DNA from: Gracilaria vermiculophylla
Taxonomy: Eukaryota; Rhodophyta; Florideophyceae; Gracilariales; Gracilariaceae
Length of the DNA stretch: 64,000 nucleotides
NCBI GenBank assembly: GCA_019155205.2
Contig: JAHNZQ020000004.1
Span: forward strand, 1,034,135-1,098,134
Reading direction: 5' to 3'
Position numbers and translations under genes: made by a program. Numbering within the stretch: position 1 is the first letter of the stretch; every line of letters begins with the position of its first letter. The notes beneath the pieces were generated by a model. It made no database searches and was not told the DNA's origin. It saw only the letters and a program-made list of their open reading frames with translations. Shown piece by piece: positions 10,462 through 22,063 of the stretch.

Positions 10462-11643
10462 GTGGAAAGTTTGACATCGTCATTCGACGTCGAACGAGAC
10501 GGCGTGCTTGTACGCCACGCCCCCCTGGGTGGAGCTCTCCAAAAGGAGGTCCCGACGAAGCTACGGGCGAGAATGTTGTATCTCTTGCACCATCTTCGCC
10601 TCGCCGGGCACACCGGTGAATTTCGGATGTATTTCACAATGCGTAGGGAGTTCTATTGGCCGAACATGGCTAATGACGCCTTCCAAACGCGGGCGGATTG
10701 CTATTTTTTTGCCGCCGCTATGTGGAGTATACGGAAACACCGGACGCAGCTCACACTGTTCCCACCTTCAGGACCGTTGGAGTTTGTGGCCATAGAAATC
10801 TTGGGTCCTCTCCCAAAGACGGGGCGAGGGCACCGGTTTATCCTTGTGATCACGCATTGTTTTTAGAAGATTACGCGTGCCATGCCCCTCCGGGGCACCA
10901 CTGCCCCAGTGATTGCGGAAACCTTTCTGGAGCATTGGGTTTACCCCTACGGGATACCGTTGTACCTCTTTACGGACAATGGCAACCAGTTCGCGGCGAA
11001 AATCTTCAGCGCCGTCTCCGAAATGTTGCGAATGAAACAGTTGTTTACAACCGCCTATCACCCCCAGACAAACAAACAGGCGGAAAGGTTCAACAAGTCC
11101 ATCGCCTCGAGGCTGAAGCACTACGTCGCGGACCACCAGAAGGATTGGGACGCATAGGTGGGCCCCCTCACGTATGCATACAACCTGCAGGTGCACCGTT
11201 TCACGTGGACCGCTCTTTTCAATCTGGTGTTCTCGCGCATTCCGCTAAGTGCCGTCATTGCGGCGCGCGCCCCGGCACACCCACTGGATAGGCCACAGGC
11301 GCCAACAGCGTCGCAAGCCAAACGCTCCATGCTAAGGCGGTATGAGAACCCAATCTCCCTCGCAAAGAAGAGACTCAACGCCTCGCGGAGGAGCTACAAA
11401 CGGGACTTTGACCGAAAGGTTATGAAAGGCCCTCACGTGAAGGAAGGCGACGAAGTGTTTCTCGACAAACCCGGGGAAACATTCGACGAACCGCCGGACG
11501 TCACGCGCAAGTTAGCACTGACCATCTCAGGGCCCTACAAAGTCCTGGCCAGATATATAGATACTGTCGCCATTGAGGTGAACGGGCTCAGAGACGTCGT
11601 CTTCTGCGATAGGGTGACGAAAGTCCCGCCTCCCAGCGTCTAA
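10462..11643 (+). pseudogene. G1 integrase (broken)
   Basis: Inserts element cDNA into the genome. The N-terminal zinc-binding part (HHLRLAGHTGEF ... DCYFFAA) has the two His, but its second Cys is lost. The core begins LEFVAIEILGPL; the expected catalytic Asp (AID) reads Glu here. The other two acidic positions are present: FTDNGNQF (about 10970) and KQAERFNKS (about 11080). Stops at 10864-10866 and 11155-11157 split the core. The C-terminal part is open from 11158 to 11643 and contains the GPYKVLARYIDTVAIEV barrel. Confidence 0.8.
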
Positions 11644-11646
11644 GGA

Positions 11647-11979
11647 ATGCCGGCCATCTCACCTCATGGACAACGCGCGGAGATTCCTCATCCGACCACC
11701 TCAGGCACGACCACACCACGGGATACTGGGAACCACATCACTGCTCTCGGTGATCCATTACTGGAGGCTCCCGATGCCATCCTGGCCCCTGAAGGTGACA
11801 TCTTCTACGCGGTGGACCGTATCGCGTCCCATCGACAAAACCCTGCAGGAATACTGTACCGCGTCCGCTGGTATGGGTACACTTCGAAGGACGACACGGA
11901 AGACCCTCCGGAACATATCCCGGAGAACGTCTTTAGGCGATACCACGCCAATCTGGTGCGGAAACGCCTCTCCACATAG
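11647..11979 (+). pseudogene. Chromodomain at the end of G1 Pol
   Basis: After a variable linker the frame encodes YAVDRIASHRQNPAGILYRV, RWYGYTSKDDTEDPPEHIPE and NVFRRYH. That is a chromodomain with its aromatic residues and final helix, the module that targets chromovirus integration to marked chromatin. The stop is TAG at 11977-11979, and the integrase stop (TAA, 11641-11643) lies just ahead in the same frame. The same module recurs in G2 (28165-28312) and G4 (17517-17660). Confidence 0.85.
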
Positions 11980-12389
11980 GCGCTTCCGTTTAGGAAAAGG
12001 GGAGGGGGCCCCCAACCGGAGCTGTTTTTCGTCTCCGCCGCCTATCCCTTACTTGGAGTTATCTTTTTCGCCTCCAGGATGCTGTTGCTCCCTTTTTGCA
12101 TGGTCCCACGGTGGCACTTCCTGTCGTTGATCACGCGGGCACGGCCTATTCATAATGGAACTACCGTTCGTGGAGCTTCTGCTCCATCCAAAGGATCTTT
12201 TATTAGTCAGAGTCGTATCACATACACGTCACCGAAGCGTGTTGAATACTCCACTTCGAGGCGCGCTTTTGCCGTGAGAGCTTGGCTACCGAAGAACTCC
12301 GACAGACTTTCCTTGAAAGCCGCCATCGAGACTCGGTCTGTCCGGGCCTTGTGGAGCTCTAAGACCCAAGCACGCGCCTGGCGCAGAGC
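11980..12389. other. Spacer between G1 pol and the antisense ORF
   Basis: About 410 bases with no ORF of family character on either strand. The two genes converge here (pol on plus, antisense ORF on minus), so both transcripts should end in or near this stretch. Confidence 0.5.
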
Positions 12390-14104
12390 CTATACAGGAG
12401 AAGCCGGAGCAGGACGGCCTGTCACCAGACACGCCTGCACCAACTCTTGAATGGCAACCTCCAGAGCCTCCGATGTGACTCCTCTGGACGGTGCACCCGG
12501 TGCGTCCACCTCCGTTGACGGGGCAACAACCGCCACGGAAGGAGCCGCGGACGGCGGACCAGCTGGGACAGGGGCTCCCCGACGGGATTCCGCGGGTTCC
12601 GCAGTGGACGTCGGTAATGCCAAGGACGGAGTCGGTGACACCAGAGGTGATGTCGGTGTGGGAACTGGAACCCTTTGCAGGCGAGGCTGAGGAATAGGCG
12701 CAAGGACGCTCCGCAGTCGGGGTTGCACCACTGGGGCCGAAAGTGCCTGGACGAAAGCAATCTCGTCCTCTTCCATAGGAGACGCGGCGGCTACCACCGC
12801 AGGAGCACTCGGCACTGCGGCGGGCTGCGGAGTTATCACCTCAGGAGGTGCGCCCATATCCTGGGACGGAGCCGGTAACCGACGGGGCGCATCATACGCC
12901 AGGCTCTCCATCAAAGGGTTGTAGTCGGGCACTCGCAGCCATGGCATCTGAGAAACCCGAGAAGGCGCCAGACGGTGAAAGGCTGGGTATGCTCGCCCAT
13001 CATCGTCTCCATTCAGACTCCTCACAATAGGGTGGAACTTGTACTCGAAGTAGTCGTACCAGAGAAAATCCGGCGTGTTATTCCACGACATCTGGAGGTT
13101 GTAATCCAACAAATTCTCCGCCTCGGACTCACTCCATGCGGTGCCCTTAACAAGGTTTTGGATTCTAAAAAAGCGCAGGACCCGTATGATAGACGCCGGC
13201 AAGGGGAGCAAACGCTCAGCGGTCGGCTAATATGAAGAGTGCCAGTAGAGGGGGCCGTCGTGGCATCGGGTATAGGAGGTCACGCCTTCGTCCGCTGCTT
13301 GAAGATACGCCATCAGGGTGCCGACCGCGAACTCCGTCGAGGCGACCAGCATGACGAACCGCCCAAGGGAGTCATGGGGATCCAGGGCCTCGGAAGTATG
13401 ATACGCAAAGGTCATGGGCCTCGCCACGCAGAGGTGAAGGGATACCAGTGGTCCCTCCAGGAGTTATTCACCTTGAGGAAGTACTTCGGATGATGCCCGG
13501 AAGGCATATCATGGAATTCCGTGTTATACCATCCATAGAAGTATCCGAAAGCGATGCGTACTTGAGTCTCGTCCACAAGGTGCGTCCCCCATCGATTCCG
13601 ATTGAGCCAGTAGAGGCGATCGTATGGGGGATCGAAGAGCAACACCGCGAGGGCAGAGCGCCCATGGGCAATTCTTTCGGTTCGCCCCGCTCTCTGGTGC
13701 GAACTCTCCATGTGGAGCAGTACCTGGAGTCGCGCCTGGACCTCTCGTTCCTCAGCGCACCTCAGATACGGAGTATCGCAGTGTCCCACTGTGGTTGGAG
13801 CGTTGTCACACTGTACTGGAGTATGAAGCCAGTGAGTGCGATATGCATCTACGCGGTTCCGCTGCTGGTCCGTCCACGTAACCTCCGGTACGGCGCGGAA
13901 TCGCATCGCCTGAAGGTATGGGCCGAAGGTGTTAATGTAATCCTCCACGGGACACGGGAGACTCGCGCGCCTATCGTGAAGCGGGACAAACACCCGCACG
14001 GCGCGACGATCGAAATGCCCTCCTGGACTGAACAGTGCACCGGTCGAGGTGTGATACACCTCAGGATTCGAAGGCGATGTAGGCGCCGGAGTCGGAGAAG
14101 ACAT
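12390..14104 (-). pseudogene. Conserved antisense ORF of G1 element (aORF, copy 1)
   Basis: A reading frame of about 571 codons opposite to gag-pol, between pol and the 3' LTR. I do not recognise the protein family. The start ATG (14102-14104 on the plus strand) is chosen because two other copies (24065, 26371) start at the same place. Residues 1 to about 330 are rich in W, Y, H and charged residues (for example RLYWLNRNRWGTHL and FHDMPSGHHPKYFLKVN). The C-terminal half is Pro/Ala/Val-rich and low in complexity, with repeated PRL(R/Q) motifs. Breaks in this copy are one frameshift at about 13412-13427 and one TAG at 13227-13229. A conserved leader of 720 bp separates the ATG from the 3' LTR, which would have to supply an antisense promoter. 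Confidence 0.7.
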
Positions 14105-14811
14105 GCTGAAGGTGTACGAAGCTGGGCGGATGGCGACCGAACGCGCGGTAGGACCTGAGGAGAGAGATTTGACACCACTTGGGGAACGATTCGTAGTTAT
14201 ATGCACCACCGAGGAAAGAGCCGTGTCAAGCCGCCATCGTGGAATTCGAAGAGGACCTGGGCGACCGGAATCAGGCGAGTTATGGAGCACCATCCCGAGG
14301 CGCGCGTTCATATCCAACAGAGAACGACGGAGATGCGGACGAGAGAATTATGAGTCTGGCACCTTCACGGAGATTCAATGAGCGGACGCGAGCAAGCGAG
14401 TGTTTCCAAAAGAAGTAGTCTCGAAGGAGTCAGAGTGGCGAGTTCCTCCAGGGGGTCGGTATCCCCTCGGGACTGACCCACGCTCCGTCCGCGAAAGTTG
14501 CGCGCTTGCACCGCGCACGGTACGCCGGAAGACGGGGACACTCGCGTAGCCGAATGGCGCGGCAGCACAAACGAGTGACACCAAGAAGAAGCAGACGCAG
14601 CCGGGTTCAGGAAAAGCAGGGCCCAGAAACGCTGCAAGAGATGAAACACGAGCCCTCGGAATTACGCCGCGCGCGAGTATGGAGAAAGGGAGGAACGCCT
14701 GAAGAAGAGAACGTCCAAACCGTCGGAGGCCGCACTTGCCTCAGCACCGATAGGGGCCACCCCGTGGATCAAGAAATCGGAAGATGCACCTCGAGGACAT
14801 GGTACAATTTA
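14105..14811 (-). other. Leader of the antisense ORF
   Basis: The stretch between the antisense ATG and the 3' LTR. Parts are shared with the leaders of the other two copies, for example the block reading GCCATCGTGGAAT on the plus strand near 14230 and 24205. The frame is open upstream of the ATG to 14317 in this copy only, so it is probably untranslated. Confidence 0.45.
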
Positions 14812-14823
14812 GGAAAGGAGGTA
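14812..14823 (+). promoter_or_regulatory. Polypurine tract of the G1 element
   Basis: GGAAAGGAGGTA directly before the 3' LTR. The copy at 25768-25785 reads AGGAAAGGGGGTA in its own orientation and the one before 24806 is also purine-rich. In LTR retroelements this RNA primes plus-strand DNA synthesis. Confidence 0.7.
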
Positions 14824-15376
14824 AGTAGTACAGTGGCTCCTAAGGAAATAGTGTGGTTTGGCCTTATGGAATAATATTCCTAAGGAGGGCTCGTATTGTA
14901 TTAGCTGGGCCACGTGGTGCATAATGCCACCCGCGTGAGCTACAGTATCCCTAAGAGACGATAGAATTATTATTTATTTTAGTTAATTTATGCAGGTATT
15001 TAGTACAGTAGCGAGACCTGCCGAGACCGGCTCCCGGCTTGATACTTAATCTGCCGGTTGAGCTCCACCTCTGTGGAAGTAAAGACAAGCACCCTTGAGT
15101 CTTCATCTACTTTTCCGGTTGGATTCTCTCGTGGATTAACGCAGGTTTCTAAGCCGTCGATCCCCAGGTGGCATCATAGCAGCGCCTGTAGGAGCTTTGT
15201 CCCCCCAGTGAACCTCCTCCTCCGCTTGGTGTTTGCGGATCCCCTTTAAGAATTCCCCCGGCTCTCGACAGCGAATATCGGAGACCACCTTTAGGAACAC
15301 GCACCTTTGGAGTCAACAAAAACTCCTAACGGACGTTGTGCTTTACTACCTCGAAAGGAGTGTTGACAGTACCACA
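14824..15376 (+). mobile_element. 3' LTR of the G1 element
   Basis: A 553-bp LTR. It starts AGTAGTACAG (TG changed to AG compared with the solo copy at 52362) and ends CAGTACCACA, nearly the inverted complement of the start. It is full length compared with the 554-bp solo LTR. It shares the blocks GCTGGGCCACGTGGTGCATAA, CCGGCTTGATA and GGTTTCTAAGCCG with the other copies. What follows is a G4 fragment, not gag. Confidence 0.9.
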
Positions 15377-15833
15377 ACGAGGTCCTCTGCTTCGTTTCAA
15401 GAGAGATTAACCAGGAAGTTCCGCACAGGGCCTCTGATGAGGCTAGCTCCGGTGATATAGACGGGCTTCTCGCCTTATACAACTTCGAGCATGTCCCGCC
15501 GGAGGATTTTACCCGTGGGGGAATTTTACGCCATGCAGCACGGAGAAATCGATCCGAGAACAGTTTGGGGAACCATTATGCGTGGAACGACATGTCCGTC
15601 TTTGCGGTAGAGTAGACCTCTGCTATGAGGTGAGCGACACGGGCTACCTGGTCCAGAAGGTGGAGCGGGCCCAACAATCTGTGTTGTCCTACTCTTTCCG
15701 GGCTATTTACCTTCAACTGCCACACTATCCGAAGCTCTGTGGAATCTTGGGTCGGAGAAAACTTTATCTAACCCTTTGCAGTGACTTCTAATGGCCCACT
15801 AGGGACAGGGATTGCCAGGCCCTTGGGTGGTTC

Positions 15834-16560
15834 TGCACACAATGCGCAAAGAACCGATTGAAGCTCCGGAAGCGTTCCACTTTGTTGAAGCTTTTCACTG
15901 CCGGGGCTCCCTCCGAGTTGGTCGCAATCGACATTTTCGGCCCTTTTTTGAAGACAAAGAAAGGTAACAGCTCTCTCCTCGTAGTTACGGACCGCTTTCC
16001 GAACCTTGTTTGGACAGGTTTTTTCAAGAACATCTCCACTTTCGCGATGGCAGAAACGTTTGTAACGCTCTGGGTCTTTATTTATCAGCCTCTTGTCACG
16101 GTACTATTAGAGAACGGCGAAAATTCGCTTTGCGATTCTGTCAAGACGTCTGCCACATATTGGATGTCAAGAATCTTCTTACTACGACTCATCACCTGCA
16201 TACTAACGGGCAGATTGAATGATTCAAACAAACACTACTCGCGTCGCTGCGCATCTATGTTGTGGATCACCCCACCTCGTGGGATCTCTTTACGGATGCT
16301 GTGACATATGTGTACAATACGAATGTTCAACGGACCAGTTGCATTGCTCTACTCAAGCAGGTCTCATCCCGTACGCCGTGACCCTTGGTGTTGGAACCGC
16401 ATGCACAAGCGGATACTTTCCCTTTGGTCGGCGAATACCACCTGCAGTGGAAATAATAGCTTGCCAATCTCGTGCGGGCTGCTTGAAAAGCCAAAGAGCG
16501 CGCTCAAGGCGCATACAAGCGGAATTTTGATGAACGCCTGGAAAAGTCAGTCGTAAGAGC
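15834..16560 (+). pseudogene. G4 integrase core
   Basis: The open frame at 15858-16304 contains APSELVAIDIFGPFLKTKKG, with the first catalytic Asp intact, then LLVVTDRFPNLVW and AETFVTLWV. The second acidic site reads LLENGENS in place of a TDNG-type motif, and the region of the third is shifted out of frame near 16200. Later pieces (TDAVTYVYNTNVQ; KERAQGAYKRNFDERL) show the usual integrase C-terminal helix in other frames. Dead copy. Confidence 0.7.
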
Positions 16561-17516
16561 GTGTTAACCGTGCGACCTACGTGTTCCTCCGCAAGGAGGT
16601 TTTCACCATCGCGAAGGATGAGAGTCTCCAAAAGCTCTCACCCGTGGCAAATGGACGCTTTCAGGTTGTGTCTTCCGACTACTATACAGTGCTTATCGCC
16701 ATTTTTCGATAAACCGGAGCGCCTGTCACACGACAACGTAGTACAAGTGCCTCCTCCATCACATGAGTTTTCATCGGCCACCGATGCATCTGTCCTGGTA
16801 TTTGGAGTTTTTAACACCACGGCCTCTCAGCCTCTGGTGCTTACGAACCCCACGCAAGGACTCTCGGATCTTTCGACCCTGTCGGGTGACCCGGATCCTC
16901 CAGCCTGCCTGCTTGCGATGCTCCTTCTCCGTATCCGTGTCGTATAACCCCGACCGGTGTTGCCGGCGCACCCACAGGTGGCCTTTCCGTCTGAGAGGGT
17001 GAAAGCCTGCAGCTATATTGTGAATCTGAGTTCTATACCGTTGCAAAAGGAACGCCGTTGTCGCGCTACTTTTCACTCGTTGGAACAGCACTAGAATCCT
17101 GGAATATAGAAGGACCTCGGGCTGCAGTCATGGACAAATCCAGGGACTTATCTGTAGAGTGGACTGCCTCATTCTCGCGAATGCGTGTGAAAACCTTGGA
17201 CACGGTGGATTTCCAGCAAACCCATCACACGGACCCGATCCAGCCGCAGCTAATGGGCGCCCATAATGAAACCCTGGCTGCACCCCATGAGCAGTCGCAA
17301 AATGCAACGCAGAACTCTCCGTCCGGAGACCCAGCCGAAAGTGAGCCTGAAACCTCACCATAACCCCTGAAGATCCGTCTAAAACAACAGAAAGACAAAG
17401 AAACCGAACAAACGCTTTCCCCGGAAACCCTGTTGAGGGACATATGGCCCTCCAAAGGGAATCAGAACGCCTCCGGTATAATACGGACGCGACAGACCCG
17501 GGAAGTGTACATCTAA

Positions 17517-17660
17517 GAGTACGTTTTTGACCGAGTTGTCGGCAATCAAGTGGAACCATAGGGAAGCGTCTGGTACCGAGTCCTCCGGTACGGATATGAT
17601 CTGCATTGGGATAAGCTAGAGCCGTTTGAGCATTTTCCCAGCTCCGCATTTTTACAGCAT
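17517..17660 (+). pseudogene. G4 chromodomain remnant
   Basis: Reads EYVFDRVVGNQVEP, a stop, GSVWYRVLRYGYDLHWDKLE and PFEHFPSSAFLQH. It aligns position by position with the chromodomains at 11810 and 28250 (Y-V-D-R-V, YRV-W-YGY, W/D-x-LEP, HIP). One in-frame stop. It marks the end of G4 Pol. Confidence 0.7.
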
Positions 17661-17912
17661 AACCTTAAGGCTAGGATCACTCTGCCGGAGACAGTGGATC
17701 ACGCCGTGGTGGAGGAAGAATCCCGAAGAATGTAAGGAGCTGCACCAAACAGTGAAGTGGAGACTTCGACAGTGGAACATGACCTCAACCGCCATCTCTT
17801 TTTCGCCTCTTTTGAACATCATGCTTTTTTCACCCAGCCCGATGGTATCATGGCGCAAAGCGACTCAATGTGAGCACGGTTAATCCAATGATGATGGCAC
17901 ATTGTCCAACAT

Positions 17913-18707
17913 GTGCCAGTGATTGTCGCTCGACGCGTGCTTTGCGAAAGAAAAAAAACAAGTGCAAGCCAAGAAGGCCTCAATACCTTTTATTGGAAGA
18001 CGCAAGTTACGCACTTTTTCACTGTTACCCTATCCGGGGAAGTCTACATGACGCTAAGCGGTTTACTCCTGCCTCTCCGAAGACCGCTTACTCCCACCAA
18101 TACGGTTTGCAAGGGCCTCCTGCATCGCGGCCACATCCCCCGAAATCTTACTATGGCGGAGCCCGACTTTTTCGAGGAACTGCGCGAAAACATGGCTTCC
18201 AGACACCGAGTCCGCAAGGTACGCGGAAAAGCCAGTCACTTCCGCTGCGGAAGGCGAAGTTGCTCGGGTCACCATGGGCGAGAGAGCGACAGTAGCGATG
18301 TCCTCAGGATCATCCGCCTAAGCGGCAGCGCTCCCGTCGAGCAGGGCGTCCTCCTCCATAAAGGTGTGCCTCTGCACGGCAGGCACTACGTTCACCCCGT
18401 CTTTAGAATCTCCTCATTCGGGAATAACATCGACGGCCGCCACAGAGCGTTTGTGATCCCTCATGGGGTCCCAATCCGCATAGGTGCGGTGACAGCCAAC
18501 GGCGTCGACACATCCATAAGGGTGGTCGGCCTGGATCTTTCGGGGGGCACTTTGATAGATCTCTGCCTCAGCTGGGCTACTATTCCTTTATTACCAAGGA
18601 TTGAAACACACGAGGTCGCTCGCGTCCGCAGTGGTACGCTCGAAACCGGGATCGCATCCGCGATGCAGCTGGCCCCACTGGACGTTCTGTCGCGGAAACT
18701 CGTCTGA
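17913..18707 (+). other. Unidentified 264-codon open frame in G4 tail
   Basis: A plus-strand frame open for 264 codons, without an ATG near its start; the first in-frame Met is about 45 codons in. The protein shows no family I recognise: a basic Arg/Ser-rich middle, then a more hydrophobic part (VIPHGVPIRIGAVTANGVDTS). It occupies the place that holds the antisense ORF in G1, but the minus strand here shows no similarity to that ORF. It may be chance openness in GC-rich decayed DNA. Confidence 0.2.
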
Positions 18708-18944
18708 GCGGACTTGATCGATGTAATTGAGCAACGAGAGCATCTTTTTTGGGTTGGCTTCACTGTTGAATGGGATTGTCATGTTCAAAGTACGGATTGA
18801 TCTCTGCAAGCGCCGTGGGATATATCAGAGACGGTAGTGATCGTACGCTTTGGCAAAGATGTAAGCCAGATTGCAGACTGCTTACTCCGTGATAACGACG
18901 GAGCAGTATCCAGAATAGCGTTCCGCCACCATTTCAGAGCCCAT

Positions 18945-19520
18945 TGTAGTACAGTAGATGCTAAGGTGGTATTATCTTGTGGTCGGTTCTCCTTAGGCAG
19001 TGTGTTCCCTTCATTAACTGAGCTACGAAGTGCACTATGCAGCTCACCTGTGCTACAGTACTTCTGAGGAGTTGTAGAACCTAGCTTTATTCTGTTAATT
19101 TGTGTAGGTAATTTGGCTTAGGAGCAGTAGTGAGACTTGCCAAGGGGGGCTCTCGGCACTCTTCCTCATCGATCGGTTGAGCTCTACCTCCGGGAGAAGT
19201 AAACTAAGCTTCCTTGCGTCTTCTTCTACCTTTTTTGGTTAGAGATTCTTTACCAACGCCTTCAGGTATTCATGATTCATTTAGGGGTGATTTCTAGGCC
19301 GCCAATTCCTAGGCGGGTCCATAGCAGTGCCTATAGGAGCATTTCCCGCCTAATGAAGCCCCTTCTGCGTTTGGTGCTTGCAGACCCCCTTTCAGGATTC
19401 CCCCGCCTTTTGAACGTGATTACCGAAGACCACCATTAGGAACTCGCGCCCTTGGATTCCCCCCAACTCGTGATGGCCTTTGTGCGCTATCACCTCCAAA
19501 GATTTTTAGGTGACACTACA
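18945..19520 (+). mobile_element. 5' LTR of the deleted G1 element
   Basis: Starts TGTAGTACAG and ends ...GACACTACA. The internal order of blocks matches the LTR at 14824, for example GTGAGACTTGCC, GTTGAGCTCTACCTC and AGGAGCATTTCCCGCC. A TGGTCTTTCGAC run begins 2 bases after the end, at the place of a primer-binding site; I cannot assign the tRNA. Confidence 0.8.
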
Positions 19521-21900
19521 ACTGGTCTTTCGACTTAGAAAGGCCAGTTTCCAAAATGAATCACAAGAGTCACAACGGAAATGATTTATTTGTTTGCCAC
19601 GAACGGAGCCCAGGAGTGGAATTCTTTGTTAAGAGGATTCGGAAGGGAAAGGAAATCACACCTGACTTACTCCTTTATGAAACCCTTGGGACCCCAAATC
19701 GAAACACCCTCTCAATACCCTCAAGTAAATGTCTCCTGTGGTGGGCGCAGCACCCGCAGTGTTCCCGAGGAGAAGGCCGTCAAACTGACGGACCCTGACA
19801 GTCTCCTCAGGAATCCTTGCTTTTCAGTAGAGCATTTCAGAAACCGCCTTAGAAAAGTATGCAATCGGAGGTAAGTGGAACCTCCCGCGACAATTTTGAA
19901 GAGTGCCGACGTGGAGGTTGTAGAACCGCACACGGCATCGAAGCCATCACCCTAGGAGACGCAGGAACGGGAAGAACCGGAAGCTTCCTCTCTCTTAGAG
20001 TCCCTGGCCCCACGCTATACGGATAGGATCGCTCATGAGCTGCCCGAAAGAATTCCTGCAGGTCTTCAGGCACATTTTGGAGCGCGCCGGCGCCCTCGTG
20101 TTGAGAAAATCACAACGGAGAGTACTCACAGTGCTGTGGGTGCTTTGCTGTATTCGCGCCTCTTCCAAGAGGTGATCTCAGATGTCAATGGTGAAAAGGT
20201 TCGTTGCTAAATCACGCAGCTGCTTCCCGCTACACCCTTTCAACGTCATTTTTCAGTACGAGAAACGTTCCCTCCATTAGCAACCGAGGTGACCCCGAGC
20301 AGAGAAGGACAGGATACTGCCACCTTCTCAGTTAGAGCAGGAAAGGATAATGTCGTAGGGAAACGGGAACCCTTTCGGAATATTGCGATGACCCGTCTGG
20401 ACCTGGCGCTTCACGGCGAAGAACAGGATACCGGTCATAAACTACTTCACCCAAGGAAAGAAGAACATGATAATCCTAAAGGGTTTTGCAATAGCGGGGA
20501 CATCGCCAGGCACCAAGCTAACCTACAGGAAAGACGCCGAAAGAAATAGAAGGAGAAAAGCGGAAAGCAATCTACCGATTCTGAGAGAAGCTCAGATTCC
20601 TAGTCTGTGGACAGCTCCAGCTCTAGAGACAGTATACCTCTTAACTAGAAGAGCAGAATGGTAAAGAAGGTCGCCCCGCTTAACAAACACTTTGCCCAAG
20701 TGGTAGATAACGACGCTTACCGGTTGAATGATCGATCCACTCTTCACGGCACGTCGGTCGCTAAATGACTTACAGTTATCCTGCGCCAAATGACTATTCA
20801 AATGCAAGAGCACTCCTTCTCAGGTGAAGACCCCATCTTGGTGTTCATTTTTTTAAAACGCTTCTGCTCGGCGTGGAATACCAATGGTGTTCATAAAGGT
20901 GCCGCCATCTAGTTCTTTTGGTCGTACCTCAAAGGTCAAGCGCACTCGCTGGTGCAGCCATGCCTCACTGGGGAGGGCACCGTTGTGGATGATCCTGGGA
21001 CGGAGATATTGATAACGTACCTCGAGAGGGTGAATTTCCCCCTTAAAAGGTACGTAACGGATTTGGTGATAGTTGATGCTGATGCTGAAGCCCCCTCCTA
21101 TAGGCACAAGACGGTAATGATTGAAGTAGAGTTCTCACAGAAGTTGTGATCGAAGGCATCACGGTGCAGGAAAGAGAACTCCAAACGGAGGCTGAAGTCG
21201 TTGTTTTCTGAGGGACTCATTCACTCAATTCGCACCTGCGTGAGTATTCACTTGATTATGCACAAAAAGACCTTCTATAAGAAGCTAGCACGTTTCGCGA
21301 AGTTCTATGAGGATAGCCATTGTGCTGCTGGCCACCGCCAACTTCTACTTTTAGACAACATTTCGGCCTCAAGAGACTGTCTGGCATCCGCTCTGGCGTT
21401 GGACTCGAGCACCTCAGAGGAGAATGACGAGCTCATGTTCGATAGAAAGCAACAGGCCTTCTCCCCGACATACACCCCATCCCAGGGAGCACCGTCTAGG
21501 ACCAGTACGCTCCTGTCTAATACTTGATGCGCTTCGACAGAATCCTACAGGAATGACCGACTCGCAAAACCTCGGGACTACCCACCGCCCTGCAGGATTT
21601 GCTTGTCTCCAGAGGTAGTGCACTGTAGTACTCTCACACCGGCAGTGAGGGCCGCCATCCTACGCGAACGGGAAAAAAATTTACAGAACCTGAAGGGCAC
21701 ACCATTGGAGAGTGGAAGTTATCGGACTGCATATAACGATATTCGCTCCCCACAAGGAAACTACAGTTACCGCGTTTTAGCTGGAGAGCAGCGTGTTCCA
21801 CTCGCACGCATGCCCCCAGGGCACGTGCCATTACCCGAACAGGTTGCATCTCAGGGGATCTAAACGAATTCCGATGCGCAACCACAGCAGCCTTACCACA
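19521..21900 (+). pseudogene. G1 Gag, decayed
   Basis: Frames with stops. The capsid-like start near 20800 reads MQEHSFSGEDPILV, parallel to the G3 Gag. An open piece at 21201-21527 follows, then DYPPPCRICLSPEVVHCSTL near 21580-21640 (C-X2-C-X7-C) and an open tail to 21863. The cysteine motif replaces the usual CCHC knuckle and is shared with G2. The stretch 19521-20800 holds the leader and a charged N-terminal part with many frame changes. Confidence 0.5.
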
Positions 21901-22063
21901 TTGAATCTTTGATTTGATCCGAATAGGATAACCCTCAGGATCACGAGTAGAGGCTTCGTGTGGCTCATTCTAGTCAAACCCAGGCGCAACGAAGGTCGCC
22001 GTCAGGAAAGGGGGAGAAGTCCTATGCACGGTCGATGCAAAATACACAGACCACACAATCCAT

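Larger units (their letters stand above)
8262..15376 (+). mobile_element. G1 gypsy chromovirus, protease to 3' LTR
   Basis: Parts in order: protease tail, RT, RNase H, integrase, chromodomain, an antisense ORF, polypurine tract and 3' LTR. The 5' half (LTR, gag) is replaced by the G3 block. The coding parts carry several stops and frameshifts but far fewer than the copy at 18945-25210, so this is a younger insertion. Confidence 0.8.
15377..18944 (+). mobile_element. G4 gypsy fragment (integrase, chromodomain, tail)
   Basis: A 3' piece of a fourth gypsy group, in heavy decay. The first part (15377-15830) is RNase H to integrase linker sequence in broken frames. Then come the integrase core, a long linker, a chromodomain and a tail of about 1.2 kb before the next LTR at 18945. 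There is no LTR of its own at either end. Confidence 0.65.

Noticed and set aside
12451..12690. Plus-strand ORFs rich in Gly/Thr/Ala opposite the antisense gene
   Set aside because: They mirror the Pro/Ala-rich tail on the minus strand and are not kept in the second copy.
13448..14158. 236-codon plus ORF opposite the antisense gene
   Set aside because: The minus-strand protein is conserved in the other copy; this frame has no such support and is a shadow.
15582..15791. Separate small gene after the G1 LTR
   Set aside because: It lies in the decayed RNase H to integrase stretch of the G4 element and has no features of its own.
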